From Microbacterium sp. LWH13-1.2 (GTDB lineage Bacteria; Actinomycetota; Actinomycetes; Actinomycetales; Microbacteriaceae): a stretch of 64,000 bases of DNA. The stretch spans positions 2,418,001 through 2,482,000 of the forward strand of contig NZ_CP151635.1 of assembly GCF_038397735.1 (NCBI RefSeq). The letters run 5' to 3'. The number at the start of each line of letters is the position of its first letter. The stretch's first letter is position 1. The translations under genes were made by a program, and so were the position numbers. The notes below the pieces were generated by a model. That model had not been told where the DNA came from and made no database searches. It worked only from the letters and a program-made list of their open reading frames with translations. Shown here piece after piece: positions 19,214 through 28,375 of the stretch.

Positions 19214-20434
19214 TCAGGCAGGCAACACCCGTTCGATCAGCTCGCGCACGGCCCCGTGCCCGCCTGTGCGCCCCAGGACGACGCGTGCCGCCTCGCGCAC
19301 GAGCGGATGCGCGTTCGCGACCGCGATCGGCCAGCCGACGATGCGCAGCGCCGGCAGGTCGTTGACGTCGTTGCCGAGGTACGCGATCTCACCGAGCGGG
19401 ATGCCGTTCTCCTCCGCCCATCCGCGCAGCGCCGACTCCTTGTCGTCGATGCCGTGCAGCACCGGCACGCGGAGCTTGTCGGCCCGCGCGCGCACGACCG
19501 GGTTCACCTCGGTCGAGAGGATGAGCATCGGAATGCCGGCACGCCGCAGCAGCGACACCCCCATGCCGTCTTCCCGGCTCACCCGCACGCGCTCGACACC
19601 GTCGGCGTCGACGGTCGCGGTGTCGTCGGTGTGCACGCCGTCGAAGTCGGTCACGATCGCCCGCACCGGAATCCGCTCGCCCGTCTCGTGCAGGGCCGCG
19701 AGCGCCCGCGCGATCCGCAACTGCTGCTCGTCGTCGATCTCGATCGCGGTCCACTCGGGCACCTCGGCGATGCGGATGCGGCCGAAGAAGCGGTGTCTCG
19801 CCTCGCGGAAGCCGTCGGCTCGGAACACGTAGAACGCCCCCGTCTCGAGGAAGTGCGGCTCGCGGTCCTGACGCCGAGGGCGGTGGGTCGCGTCGTGGTT
19901 CAGCGCCACGGCCACCCCGGCATGCGCCTGCTCCGCGTCGGGCCGCGCCCACAGGAACCCGTAGGTCTCATGCGCCGAGAACACACTGTCCGCGCTGCCC
20001 GCGCGCACCTGGCGTACGGCGTCCGCGAGCGCACCGCTGGGGATGAATGGCGACGTCGCCTGCAGGAATGCCACCACATCGACCCCCTCACCCGACCTGT
20101 CGAGCTCGTCGAGCACGTGCAGGATCGCGCTCTCGGATGACGCCGTGTCACCGGAGATCTCGGCGGGCCGTCGCACGACCCGCGCCCCGGCGGCCGCGCT
20201 CACCGCGGCGATCTCGTCGTCGTCGGTCGACACGACCACCAGGTCGACGCCGTCGGCTGCCTGCGCACTGCGCACGGCCCGCTCGATCAGCGGCACGCCG
20301 CCGACCCGTCGCACGTTCTTGCGGGGCACACCCTTCGAGCCGCCCCGTGCCGGGATGATCGCGACCACCCGGGGTGCGACGTCCTCGTGGTTCTCTTCCG
20401 TGCTCGTGTTCATGTCCGTCTTCATGGTCGTCAT
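19214..20434 (-). CDS. Fusion of CMP-nonulosonate cytidylyltransferase and KdsC-like HAD phosphatase
   Basis: The N-terminal domain (residues 22-245) is a CMP-acylneuraminate synthetase with IIPARGGSKGVPRKN at 26-40 and FLQATSPF. The C-terminal domain (255-406) is a KdsC-type HAD phosphatase with DFDGVHTDD at 263-271 and GNDVNDLPAL near the end. The first activates the keto acid as its CMP ester. The second would dephosphorylate a 9-phosphate precursor, as in pathways that start from a 6-phosphate sugar. In-frame ATGs at 20422 and 20413 are alternative starts. It begins 3 bases after the upstream gene. Confidence 0.9.
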   Translation of the reverse strand: MTTMKTDMNTSTEENHEDVAPRVVAIIPARGGSKGVPRKNVRRVGGVPLIERAVRSAQAADGVDLVVVSTDDDEIAAVSAAAGARVVRRPAEISGDTASSESAILHVLDELDRSGEGVDVVAFLQATSPFIPSGALADAVRQVRAGSADSVFSAHETYGFLWARPDAEQAHAGVAVALNHDATHRPRRQDREPHFLETGAFYVFRADGFREARHRFFGRIRIAEVPEWTAIEIDDEQQLRIARALAALHETGERIPVRAIVTDFDGVHTDDTATVDADGVERVRVSREDGMGVSLLRRAGIPMLILSTEVNPVVRARADKLRVPVLHGIDDKESALRGWAEENGIPLGEIAYLGNDVNDLPALRIVGWPIAVANAHPLVREAARVVLGRTGGHGAVRELIERVLPA

Positions 20435-20437
20435 CCC

Positions 20438-21796
20438 TCACCGTCCTCGCAGCGCGCGCCACGCGCGACCGATCCGTCGCCGCGCGCCCGACGCCGTCAG
20501 CCGCAGCTGTTCGACCCGACCGATTCCGCCGGCCGGACGCAGCGCACGGCGCACCACGGTCTCCGGCGGCGCACCCGGCAGACGCAGCTCGCCCAGCCGA
20601 TCAGGAGCGAAGTACCTGTCGCGATCGGAGGGGCGGATGCTCGTCAGCAGCTCCTCCGCACGCCCGCGCAGGTGTCCCGCGACGACCGGCTGCATCGCGT
20701 AGCCGACCGCGTCGATCAGCAGCTGCATACGCTCGGGCTGCCGATACGGCGAGTCCCGCCGGGTGAGTGCATCGACGATGGTCGCAGGCACGCGGTTGCT
20801 GTTCTCATACGGGGTCAGCCGAGAGAGCACGGTCTCGGCACCGACCGCCTCGATCTCCATGCCGAACACCGCCTGCACCGTGGGCAGAGCGGTCGAGAAC
20901 CCGGCGATGACGGCGCGCGCGTCGATCCGCTCGGCCAGCATCTCTGCAGCGAGCGCTCCGCGGTACTCGTGGAAGACGACCCCGCGCACCGCCGCCCGAT
21001 CGCGCAGTGCATCGCTCAACCGAGGCGGTGCGGCAGGATGCGGCTTGAAGACGATGTGCGCGGGCCTGAGGTCCGCGGCACGGTCGATCATGCCGATCTG
21101 CAGAGAGATCTCCTCGCTCTCGCTCACGAGCCCGAGCGCCGCCAGATACTGGCCGAGGACGAGCACGGTCGACTCCCCCTCGAGCGTGCCGACGAGATCG
21201 GTCGTGTCATCCACTCCCTCTGCTGTCTCGGCGAGCACCGCGCGGAACAGGGCAGGAGAGACCGGCACCGGCGTCGCGGTGGGTGCGCCGACCAGCGGCG
21301 TCACCCCCGACACGACGTCGGCGTGCACGACGCGGCCGATCCGGGCGGTCACCGTGTGGGGCAGACGCACGCGCATGGGCGAGTAGGTCATCAGCCCGTC
21401 GCCGATGATCGTGAGCCTGGCGTGCGGGAAGAGCATCATCAGGGTGCGAGCGGGTGCGACCTGCGGGCTCTGCACCAGCACCTCGAGGTCGTCGCCGTCG
21501 AGACTCCAGGCACGCGTGATCAGCCTGCGCAGCAGCGGCAGATCGGCGGCATCCGGCTTCCACGAGCTCGGATGCAGCGGGCCGAGCAGTGCGTCCAGAT
21601 CCTCGACCCTGTCGAACCGATCCCGAAGACTCGCCAGCTCCGGGTCGGCGAGGATGCCCACCGACGTCTCCGGCACCCGTGAGGACACGAACGGCACGAG
21701 GATGCGCTCGCCGTGCTCTCCGAGGAGTCCCCCGTCGAGCGCTGCCGCGGCCGTCACGAGTCCGTAAGCGCTGTGCAGTGCGAAGACCTGGGTCAT
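20438..21796 (-). CDS. Polysialyltransferase-like glycosyltransferase
   Basis: A 452-residue GT-B-like protein resembling the alpha-2,8-polysialyltransferase family. It opens with TQVFALHSAYGLVTAAAAL, has LTIIGDGLMTYSP in the middle and the HP motif in HIVFKPHPAAPPRLS, with GFSTALPTVQAVFG further on. It would transfer the CMP-activated nonulosonic acid to an acceptor or polymer at the cytoplasmic face. Its ATG overlaps the stop of the upstream GT2 gene by four bases. Confidence 0.8.
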   Translation of the reverse strand: MTQVFALHSAYGLVTAAAALDGGLLGEHGERILVPFVSSRVPETSVGILADPELASLRDRFDRVEDLDALLGPLHPSSWKPDAADLPLLRRLITRAWSLDGDDLEVLVQSPQVAPARTLMMLFPHARLTIIGDGLMTYSPMRVRLPHTVTARIGRVVHADVVSGVTPLVGAPTATPVPVSPALFRAVLAETAEGVDDTTDLVGTLEGESTVLVLGQYLAALGLVSESEEISLQIGMIDRAADLRPAHIVFKPHPAAPPRLSDALRDRAAVRGVVFHEYRGALAAEMLAERIDARAVIAGFSTALPTVQAVFGMEIEAVGAETVLSRLTPYENSNRVPATIVDALTRRDSPYRQPERMQLLIDAVGYAMQPVVAGHLRGRAEELLTSIRPSDRDRYFAPDRLGELRLPGAPPETVVRRALRPAGGIGRVEQLRLTASGARRRIGRAWRALRGR

Positions 21797-22773
21797 GCGG
21801 CACGACCGACCGTGCGCAGCAGCGGGGCGAGCACGCGCCGCCGCGGGCCGTCGAGTCGCGCCAGCACCGCTGCAGACTCGGTCTCGGGCAGCCGTGCGAG
21901 CAGTCCGCGGATGCCCGCGCGCATCTCGGCGCGCAGAGACGGCGTCATCCGCCGTGCCCGCACGAGGTGCCGCGAGCTGAGCGCCAGCACTGTCCACACG
22001 GCCTTCGGGAGGAAGCGGTCCGCCTCGGCATCCGCCGCCGCGATGTCGAGCACCTCGTCCATGGCCCGCACGAAGTCGAGCTGCCGCCGATCGCGCACCT
22101 GGGTGAGCGAGGTCGACACCCCTCGGCGATAGAGCAGGGCGGGAGCATCGACCACCGCGAACGAGCGGGCCTGCAGGTGCAGGCGCCAGATCCAGGGGCG
22201 GTCCTCGGCGGTGAAGAGCCCGGGGGTGAACGCCGCGAGACCGTCGTCGATCAGGCGGCGGTGCAGGACCCCCGCCCACGCGAAGGGGTAGTCGACCATG
22301 GTCGGCTCGTTCTCGGGCAGGATCGCCTCGCGCGGCGAGCCCACCCGCTCGCGCCACGGGTACGGGGCCGGCACGAGGGTGCGCACGCCGGCCTTCACCG
22401 TCACATGATCCGTGCGCAGGAAGTCGCAGCCCAGGTCGCGCAGGCGACGCGTCAGTACGTCGAGCCGCTGCGGCTGCATCCAGTCGTCTCCGTCGAGGAA
22501 GCAGAAGGCATCGCCCTCGACGTGCGCGAGTCCCTGGTTGCGAGCGCTCGCAAGTCCGTGGGGCTGCGCGTTCTCGATGACGATCGAGTGCGGGAAGCGC
22601 TCGGCGTAGCGCCGCATCAGCGTGCCGGTGTCGTCGCGGGATCCGTCGTCGATCGCGACGAGCTTGAGCGCCCCCGGATCATCGAACTGGCGGGTCAGCG
22701 TCTCGAGCGTCGTGCCGATGTACGCACCCGCGTCCTTGGCGGGCAGGATGACGGTGACGAGCGGTGTGCGCAC
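21793..22773 (-). CDS. Family 2 glycosyltransferase
   Basis: A 326-residue GT2 enzyme with a GT-A fold: VTVILPAKDAGAYIGTTLETL, then VAIDDGSRDDTG, ASARNQGL and the metal-binding FLDGDDWM. I chose the GTG at 22773 because GGGGGAG lies six bases upstream; a longer start at 22803 lacks such a site. It is the first gene of the nonulosonic-acid operon and probably builds the acceptor glycan on which the acid is placed. Confidence 0.87.
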   Translation of the reverse strand: MRTPLVTVILPAKDAGAYIGTTLETLTRQFDDPGALKLVAIDDGSRDDTGTLMRRYAERFPHSIVIENAQPHGLASARNQGLAHVEGDAFCFLDGDDWMQPQRLDVLTRRLRDLGCDFLRTDHVTVKAGVRTLVPAPYPWRERVGSPREAILPENEPTMVDYPFAWAGVLHRRLIDDGLAAFTPGLFTAEDRPWIWRLHLQARSFAVVDAPALLYRRGVSTSLTQVRDRRQLDFVRAMDEVLDIAAADAEADRFLPKAVWTVLALSSRHLVRARRMTPSLRAEMRAGIRGLLARLPETESAAVLARLDGPRRRVLAPLLRTVGRAA

Positions 22774-22928
22774 GGAACTCCCCCGGGTCGACGGTCTCGG
22801 CATGCTCGCAGGCGATCGTTGCCGGTCGGGGACGCGAGGGTGAACGCAGGGTGACGCGCGCCGATGCGTCCGCTGGGCGCGGGTACGGCGGATTCGCGCC
22901 TCGGTCTGCGATCGGCGACGATGGGTCA

Positions 22929-23840
22929 ATGCTCTGGCCGTTCGGAACGACATGGCGCCCGGTGCGGCAGAAGCGCCGTGGCACCGTCGACCTGCGTTGG
23001 CTGAGCGCGCGCACCTGGACGCGCCGCTGGTATCCGCAGGGCATCGACCTCGGGCTGTGGCATGGCAGGCGCACCCTCGCCGTGAGTTGGTTCCGACAGC
23101 AGCTCGACGGGCACCACCTGGCCTCGAGGGTCGCGTTCGTCGACCTCGACCGCTCCCGCCACCTCGACGTGCTGCTCGCCGTCGAGGAGGACGGCGAGCT
23201 TCAGCCCGCGCGGATCCACGCCGGCGGCCTGGCCTGGTTCGACGACCGCCTCTTCGTCGCAGCGACCGGCAAGGGCATCTGGGAGTTCGATCTCGCCCGC
23301 ATCCACCGCGTCCGAGGCGCGGACGCGCGACGCCTCGCGGGTGCCGGTGGGCGCGGCCTGCGCGCCACCGCACTCGTCGCGGTGCGCACCCGCGTGCATC
23401 CCGTCGACATCCGCTGCTCGTACCTCGGCCGTGTGTTCGACGACGACGGCACCCCGCTCCGCCGCGTCCTGATCGGCGAGTACACGAAGGACGACCAGGG
23501 GCGCGTCGCGGAGTTCTCCATCCCGGAGTCCGACGACGACGGTTTCCACGAGGAGAGCCGCTTCACCCCGGGCATCCGCCACATGCAGGGCGCGGTGCGT
23601 TGGGGCGATCGACACTTCATCTCGCAGTCCGACCGCTTGCACCCCGGCATCCTGTGGACCGGCGACCGCGACGCCCTGGTGCGCGACCGGGTGGCCCTCC
23701 CGGTCGGATGCGAGGACCTCGCCCTCGACCTCGACGCGAAGCTGCTGTGGTCCCTCGGGGAGCATCCGTGGCGCCGGGTGGTCCGCGGCATCCCGTTCGC
23801 TTCTCTCGGCCTCGGCGACGGACAGCGCTCGGACGGCTGA
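22929..23840 (+). CDS. Conserved hypothetical protein, possible beta-propeller-like fold
   Basis: I do not recognise the family. The 303-residue product has no signal peptide or membrane helix and is rich in short beta-strand-like repeats (LDVLLAVEED, LAWFDDRLFVAATGKGIWEFDL, FISQSDRLHPGILWTGD). Such alternation of observation-type strands recalls propellers, but this is a guess. The ATG at 22929 gives MLWPFGTTW; a longer GTG start near 22851 cannot be excluded. It is divergent from the glycan operon. Confidence 0.65.
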   Translation: MLWPFGTTWRPVRQKRRGTVDLRWLSARTWTRRWYPQGIDLGLWHGRRTLAVSWFRQQLDGHHLASRVAFVDLDRSRHLDVLLAVEEDGELQPARIHAGGLAWFDDRLFVAATGKGIWEFDLARIHRVRGADARRLAGAGGRGLRATALVAVRTRVHPVDIRCSYLGRVFDDDGTPLRRVLIGEYTKDDQGRVAEFSIPESDDDGFHEESRFTPGIRHMQGAVRWGDRHFISQSDRLHPGILWTGDRDALVRDRVALPVGCEDLALDLDAKLLWSLGEHPWRRVVRGIPFASLGLGDGQRSDG

Positions 23841-23877
23841 CAGCAGACGCCTCAGATCGCGAACGTAGACTGTCCGG

Positions 23878-24186
23878 GTGAAGAATCGCGCCCCCTTCCT
23901 CGTCTACACCGTGCTCCGACTGCTGGCGTTCCTCGTGCCGCTCGCGATCCTGTGGTTCTTCTTCCCGATCTTCCGCGAGTTCTGGTGGCTGGCCGCGATC
24001 TTCGCCGCCCTCATCGGTGTCAGCATCTCGATGCTCTTCCTCCGTGCACCGCTGACCGACGCGTCGGCACGGCTGGTCGAGCGCCGAGGCGGACGCAGCG
24101 AGGCCGAGCAGGCCGACGCGGATGCCGAGGACGAGGCGATCGACGGCTCCGCAGCCGGCGACACCGCCATCCGCCGCGAAGACTGA
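23878..24186 (+). CDS. DUF4229 small membrane protein
   Basis: A 102-residue protein with two membrane helices in the first 60 residues (FLVYTVLRLLAFLVPLAIL and WWLAAIFAALIGVSISMLFL) and a hydrophilic, acidic C-terminal tail. This fits DUF4229, a family of unknown function often found beside menA in actinobacteria, as here. GTG start. Confidence 0.8.
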   Translation: MKNRAPFLVYTVLRLLAFLVPLAILWFFFPIFREFWWLAAIFAALIGVSISMLFLRAPLTDASARLVERRGGRSEAEQADADAEDEAIDGSAAGDTAIRRED

Positions 24187-24187
24187 C

Positions 24188-25165
24188 TCAGCCGGCGAGC
24201 GCCCAGAAGAACGCGCCGGCGTAGAGCAGCGCGGTCAGCGACGTCAGCGCCAGCGCGATGACCAGCTCCTTCGACTGACGGTACGTCCAGACGATCAGGA
24301 TCGCCGGGAGCCCCGAGAGCAGCGCCAGCAGCCCGATCCAGGCGATCGGGTACAGCAGCGCGATGAAGGCCAGGATGCCGAAGGGCGCCAGCACGAACAG
24401 CGTGAACAGCACCTGTGTCGCGCGCTTGCCGATCAGCACGGTCAGGGTGCGTTTGCCGACCACACGGTCCTGATCGATGTCGCGCAGGTTGTTGGCGAGC
24501 AGCACCGCGCAGGCGAACAGCCCTGCGGCGATGGCTCCGAGCCAGGCCTGCTGCGGCAGTGTGAAGGCCTGCACCCAGGTGGTGCCCAGCGTCGCCACGA
24601 GCCCGAAGAAGATGAAGACGAAGACCTCGCCGAGAGCGTTGTAGCCGTAGGGGCGCTTGCCGCCGGTGTAGAACCAGGCGGCGATGATGCAGGCCGCTCC
24701 GATCGCCAGCATCCACCACTGCTCCGTGCGGATGACGATCGCGACCCCGACCGCCGCGGCGAGGGCGAAGAACACGAGCGCGATGACGAGCACGGTGCGG
24801 GGCTTCACGCGACCCGACGCCGTGAGACGGGCGGGGCCGACGCGCACCGCATCCGTTCCGCGGATGCCGTCGCTGTAGTCGTTCGCGAAGTTGACGCCGA
24901 TCTGCAGCAGCACCGCGACCGCGAGGCACGCGAGGGCGATGACCCAGTGGAACTCCGGCCCCGTGCTGCGCGCGGCACCGGTGCCGATCACGACCGGCGC
25001 GATCGCGAGAGGAAGGGTGCGCACTCGAGCGGCGCCGATCCAGTCGCCGACCGTGACAGGCCCCGCCTCGATGACGGGTCGCTGGGCCGGGTTGCCGCTC
25101 GCCCGCTTCGCGGGGTTGCCGCTCACACGGGTCGGATTCTTCTTGCGCTTCGAGGATGCTGCCAC
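24188..25165 (-). CDS. menA: 1,4-dihydroxy-2-naphthoate polyprenyltransferase
   Basis: A 325-residue UbiA-superfamily prenyltransferase of menaquinone synthesis. The first aspartate-rich motif is NFANDYSDG, and the second region reads NNLRDIDQDRVVGKRTL. About eight hydrophobic helices follow an Arg/Lys-rich N-terminus that contains the repeat SGNPAKRASGNPAQRP. The enzyme attaches the isoprenoid tail to 1,4-dihydroxy-2-naphthoate in the membrane. It converges with the DUF4229 gene one base away. Confidence 0.93.
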   Translation of the reverse strand: MAASSKRKKNPTRVSGNPAKRASGNPAQRPVIEAGPVTVGDWIGAARVRTLPLAIAPVVIGTGAARSTGPEFHWVIALACLAVAVLLQIGVNFANDYSDGIRGTDAVRVGPARLTASGRVKPRTVLVIALVFFALAAAVGVAIVIRTEQWWMLAIGAACIIAAWFYTGGKRPYGYNALGEVFVFIFFGLVATLGTTWVQAFTLPQQAWLGAIAAGLFACAVLLANNLRDIDQDRVVGKRTLTVLIGKRATQVLFTLFVLAPFGILAFIALLYPIAWIGLLALLSGLPAILIVWTYRQSKELVIALALTSLTALLYAGAFFWALAG

Positions 25166-25215
25166 GCAGGGAATCCTACTGGGGCACGCGATGGACGCCT
25201 GCGCCGTCGTGGCCG

Positions 25216-25860
25216 TCAGTCGCGACGGAACGTCAGGTGCGTGACACCGGACTCGGCGACCTCCGACTCGACGTCGTAGCCGTTCTCGATGCCTCGGAGC
25301 CCGTCCCAGATGCGCTCACCGCTGCCCAGCACGAGCGGAGCGACGGCGAGATGCACCCGGTCGACCAGTCCTGCGCGAAGGAACTGCCGCACGACGTCGA
25401 TGCCGCCGCCGATGCGCACGTCGTCGCTGCCCGCCGCATCGATCGCACGCGACAGGATCTCTTCCGGCGCCGCATCGACGAAGTGGAAGACCGTGCCGTT
25501 CGCGAACTCGATCGAGTCGCGGCGAGTGTGCGTGAGAACGAAGACCGGCACATGAAAGGGCGGCTCATCGCCCCACCAGCCGCGCCACTGCGGGTCATCC
25601 GGATTCTGGTGCAGACCGAACATGCCCGCGCCCATGATCTCGGCGCCGATGCCTTCGAAGTACGCGTGGGCGTACTTCTCGTCGACCCCCGTCGTGCCGG
25701 CGCCCGAGTCGTCGCCCAGAACACGGGTGCGGAACGTGCGCGTGGCCGCATACGCCGCGACCAGACGCGGCCAGTCATCCCCGAACGGCTTCTCGGGTGT
25801 CTGATCGGTGGTGGTCGCGAATCCGTCGAGGGAGACGTTGAGATCGACGCGGACTGCCAT
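25216..25860 (-). CDS. Dihydrofolate-reductase-like (RibD C-terminal) protein
   Basis: A 214-residue protein of the DHFR-like/RibD-C family: VDLNVSLDGFATT at the start, GAGMFG in the middle, and DDVRIGGGIDVVRQFLRAGLVDRVHLAVAP near the C-terminus. Members bind NADPH; the actual substrate of these stand-alone actinobacterial proteins is unknown. A DUF4287 gene lies 35 bases upstream on the same strand. Confidence 0.88.
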   Translation of the reverse strand: MAVRVDLNVSLDGFATTTDQTPEKPFGDDWPRLVAAYAATRTFRTRVLGDDSGAGTTGVDEKYAHAYFEGIGAEIMGAGMFGLHQNPDDPQWRGWWGDEPPFHVPVFVLTHTRRDSIEFANGTVFHFVDAAPEEILSRAIDAAGSDDVRIGGGIDVVRQFLRAGLVDRVHLAVAPLVLGSGERIWDGLRGIENGYDVESEVAESGVTHLTFRRD

Positions 25861-25895
25861 GATGCTCTCTCTTCTGCAGGTGCCGGGTGACGCGA

Positions 25896-26186
25896 TCAGG
25901 CGTTCGGGTTGCTGTCTTTGCCGTCGAGCCAGAGGGTGTCGGACGCATCACCGTGCGCACCGCCCTTGCCGACGTGCTTGTCACTGATCTTCGGCCCTTT
26001 GAGGATCACGTGCACCATCGCCTGGGCATGGCCGTGACCGAGGTTGTACTCCCCTTTGAGCCAGTTGAGCACGACCGTCGACTTCGTGGTCTCGTCGAAC
26101 CCCTGTTCTTTGGCGAGCTCGATGAACTGTCGAGGGGTGAGGCCGGTCTGGGTCTCGACCTTGTCGAGATAAGCCTGGAAGGACAT
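25896..26186 (-). CDS. DUF4287 domain protein
   Basis: A 96-residue protein fitting DUF4287: MSFQAYLDKVETQTGLTPRQF, then KSTVVLNWLKGEYNLGHGHAQAMVHVI. The family is small, helical and of unknown function. It is probably cotranscribed with the DHFR-like gene. Confidence 0.85.
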   Translation of the reverse strand: MSFQAYLDKVETQTGLTPRQFIELAKEQGFDETTKSTVVLNWLKGEYNLGHGHAQAMVHVILKGPKISDKHVGKGGAHGDASDTLWLDGKDSNPNA

Positions 26187-26281
26187 GGATGCTCCTGGGA
26201 GTCTGCACTGGCGGTGGGATCCTCTGCGGCGAGAGATCTGTCACAGTATGGCCCGCGCGACGCCGTTCTTCCAGAGTGCGA

Positions 26282-26752
26282 TCAGACCTCGACCGATGGC
26301 TCCGGTGCGACGGCGATGATCGGCCTGTGCTCGTAGTAGGTCTGCAGCACGACCGTGGTACGGGTGCTCACGTTCGCGGCCAGGCGGATGTCGCGGACGA
26401 GCTCTTCGAGCGCGCGGGGCGAGGCGACCCGCACGAACAGCATGTAGCTCGCGTCGCCGGCGATCGAGTGGCACGCCTCGATCGCATCGAGGTGCTCGAG
26501 GAGCTCGGGGGCGTTGTCGGGCTGAGCCGGGTCGAGAGGGGTGATCTCGATGAACGCCGAGAGCGGGGTGCCGACCAGTTCGGGGTCGAGGATCGCGCGG
26601 TATCCGGTGATGACCCCGCGGGTCTCGAGGCGGCGGAGTCGCGACTGCACGGCCGAGACCGAGAGGCCCACGGCTTCCGACAGCTGAGACAGCGTCGCCC
26701 GCCCGTCTCGAGAGATCGCGGCCAGGATCGCGCGGTCGACAGAATCATCCAT
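26282..26752 (-). CDS. Lrp/AsnC-family transcriptional regulator
   Basis: A 156-residue Lrp/AsnC protein with an N-terminal HTH (DRAILAAISRDGRATLSQLSEAVGLSVSAVQSRLRRLETRGVI) and a RAM effector domain. Such regulators usually sense an amino acid. It is divergent from the DUF6421 gene, with an inverted repeat in the 72-bp gap, and probably regulates that gene. The ATG at 26752 gives MDDSVDRAIL. Confidence 0.92.
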   Translation of the reverse strand: MDDSVDRAILAAISRDGRATLSQLSEAVGLSVSAVQSRLRRLETRGVITGYRAILDPELVGTPLSAFIEITPLDPAQPDNAPELLEHLDAIEACHSIAGDASYMLFVRVASPRALEELVRDIRLAANVSTRTTVVLQTYYEHRPIIAVAPEPSVEV

Positions 26753-26772
26753 AGATGTAAGATTATCGTCAG

Positions 26773-26793
26773 GATTCCGTATATGCCGGAATC
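26773..26793. promoter_or_regulatory. Candidate AsnC/Lrp operator
   Basis: GATTCCG at 26773-26779 and CGGAATC at 26787-26793 form a perfect 7-bp inverted repeat with a TATATGC centre. The AT-rich centre and the position between the divergent Lrp/AsnC and DUF6421 genes fit an Lrp-type site that may overlap both promoters. Confidence 0.6.
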
Positions 26794-26824
26794 TTTCCGT
26801 CAAACTCTCCGATCGGAGGTCCCG

Positions 26825-28264
26825 ATGTCCATCATTTCCGCCCACAGCACCGCTGTTCAGGCCATCGTCGGCGAACCCGAGGTCGTCGAGGACGCATCGA
26901 TCGCCGAGCAGAGCGCCGCCTGGGCGCAGCTCAAGGACGCCGCTGTCGCGATCCGCGAGATGCAGATCAAGGACGGCTCCATCCCGGATGCCGCGCACCA
27001 CGCCCCCGCACGTGAGCTCGTCGCCGCGATCACCGCCGGCATCCGTGCTCTCGCCCCCGCCTTCCCCCACGACGCCGACTACCTCGCCGCGTCGATCGTC
27101 GACTTCGACCGCTGGGCCTCCGAAGGGTTCGGTGTGCCGGACTTCCTCGACTCGCTCATGGCTTTCCAGCCTCAGCAGCACCGGATCGACGGCATCCGTC
27201 ATCTGGTCGTCTTCCCGATGTACACGCAGAACGGCTCGAGCGACCGCCTCGTCGAGGCGCTCATCGTCGAGACGATCTGGCCGGAGTTCATCGCCGCCCT
27301 CGAGGCCGGCGACTACGGCAACAAGCTGTTCGTCTCGCTGCGCCTGGTCGACTTCACGCCCGGCTACGACACCAACTCGGCCGTGCTGTTCCCCGAGACG
27401 GTCGCGATGCGCGAGATCCCGTCGTTCACGTGGGGCGCGATCTTCCAGGACCGCGAGGCCGCTCGCTACCGCCGGGTCACCCGTGCCGCCGCCGCGATCA
27501 CCAACCTCGATCTGCCGGAACGCGCGAGCGCGATGCTCGACGACCAGCAGGTGGCCGAGAAGACCTTCGTCATGTGGGACATCATCCATGACCGCACCCA
27601 CATGCGCGGCGACCTGCCGTTCGACCCGTTCATGATCAAGCAGCGGATGCCGTTCTTCCTCTACTCGCTCGAGGAGATGCGGTGCGACATGACGGCGTTC
27701 CGCGAGTCGGTGAACATCGAGCGCGCGCTCGCGGCCCGCATCGCCGCGGGTGAGCAGCTCACCGAGACCGAACAGGAGATGCACGACTACGCACACCTCG
27801 TGCAGTACGCGGTGATCTTCGACCGGATCTTCCGCTTCTCGATCACCGGCACCCGCACGCGCAACTACGACGCCGTCGGCGGACAGCTGCTGTTCGCCTG
27901 GCTGCACCAGCGTGGAGTGCTGCACTGGACCGACACCGCTCTCGCATTCGACTGGGACAACGTGCCGGATGCCGTCGTGGCTCTGGGCGACGCGATCGAC
28001 GACCTGTACTGGCACTCGATCGACCGCCCGAAGGTCGCTCACTGGCTCGCCGCGTACGAGCTCGTGCGCGGAACGCTCACGCCGCACCCGGCTTCGCAGT
28101 GGGCCCGTGGCCTGCCGGACGAGATCCTCGCCGGGGCGCCGAAGGGGTACACGGATGCGGTGATGGACGACGAGTTCCCGCTGTCGATGTTCTTCGAGAC
28201 CCTCGACAAGAAGATGAAGGCGGTCATCGAGTCGACCGTCGGCATCCGGGGCACCGACGACTGA
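26825..28264 (+). CDS. DUF6421 family protein
   Basis: A 479-residue soluble protein that I believe is DUF6421, of unknown function. Conserved-looking His/Asp-rich segments include MWDIIHDRTHMRGDLPFDPF, MHDYAHLVQYAVIFDRIFRFS and DLYWHSID, which could bind metal or form an active site. GGAGG precedes the ATG by five bases. It is divergent from an AsnC regulator and followed by an SDR gene, an arrangement suggesting an amino-acid-responsive oxidoreductase unit. Confidence 0.8.
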   Translation: MSIISAHSTAVQAIVGEPEVVEDASIAEQSAAWAQLKDAAVAIREMQIKDGSIPDAAHHAPARELVAAITAGIRALAPAFPHDADYLAASIVDFDRWASEGFGVPDFLDSLMAFQPQQHRIDGIRHLVVFPMYTQNGSSDRLVEALIVETIWPEFIAALEAGDYGNKLFVSLRLVDFTPGYDTNSAVLFPETVAMREIPSFTWGAIFQDREAARYRRVTRAAAAITNLDLPERASAMLDDQQVAEKTFVMWDIIHDRTHMRGDLPFDPFMIKQRMPFFLYSLEEMRCDMTAFRESVNIERALAARIAAGEQLTETEQEMHDYAHLVQYAVIFDRIFRFSITGTRTRNYDAVGGQLLFAWLHQRGVLHWTDTALAFDWDNVPDAVVALGDAIDDLYWHSIDRPKVAHWLAAYELVRGTLTPHPASQWARGLPDEILAGAPKGYTDAVMDDEFPLSMFFETLDKKMKAVIESTVGIRGTDD

Positions 28265-28285
28265 CTCGAATCGCGCATTTCTGGG

Positions 28286-28348
28286 GTCCGGTCGTGTGGT
28301 GCGACCGGACGCAGCGTCTGCGGCCATTCCTGCCCGGGGTGGCCGCAG
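28286..28348 (+). other. Two consecutive 9-bp stem-loops between DUF6421 and SDR genes
   Basis: The first stem is GTCCGGTCG (28286-28294) with CGACCGGAC (28302-28310), loop 7. The second is CTGCGGCCA (28318-28326) with TGGCCGCAG (28340-28348), loop 13. Both are perfect and lie in the 111-bp space between the two genes. No T-tract follows. They could attenuate transcription or stabilise the upstream mRNA. Confidence 0.7.
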
Positions 28349-28375
28349 AACTGTCTCTTCACGAGAGTTGAGCAC

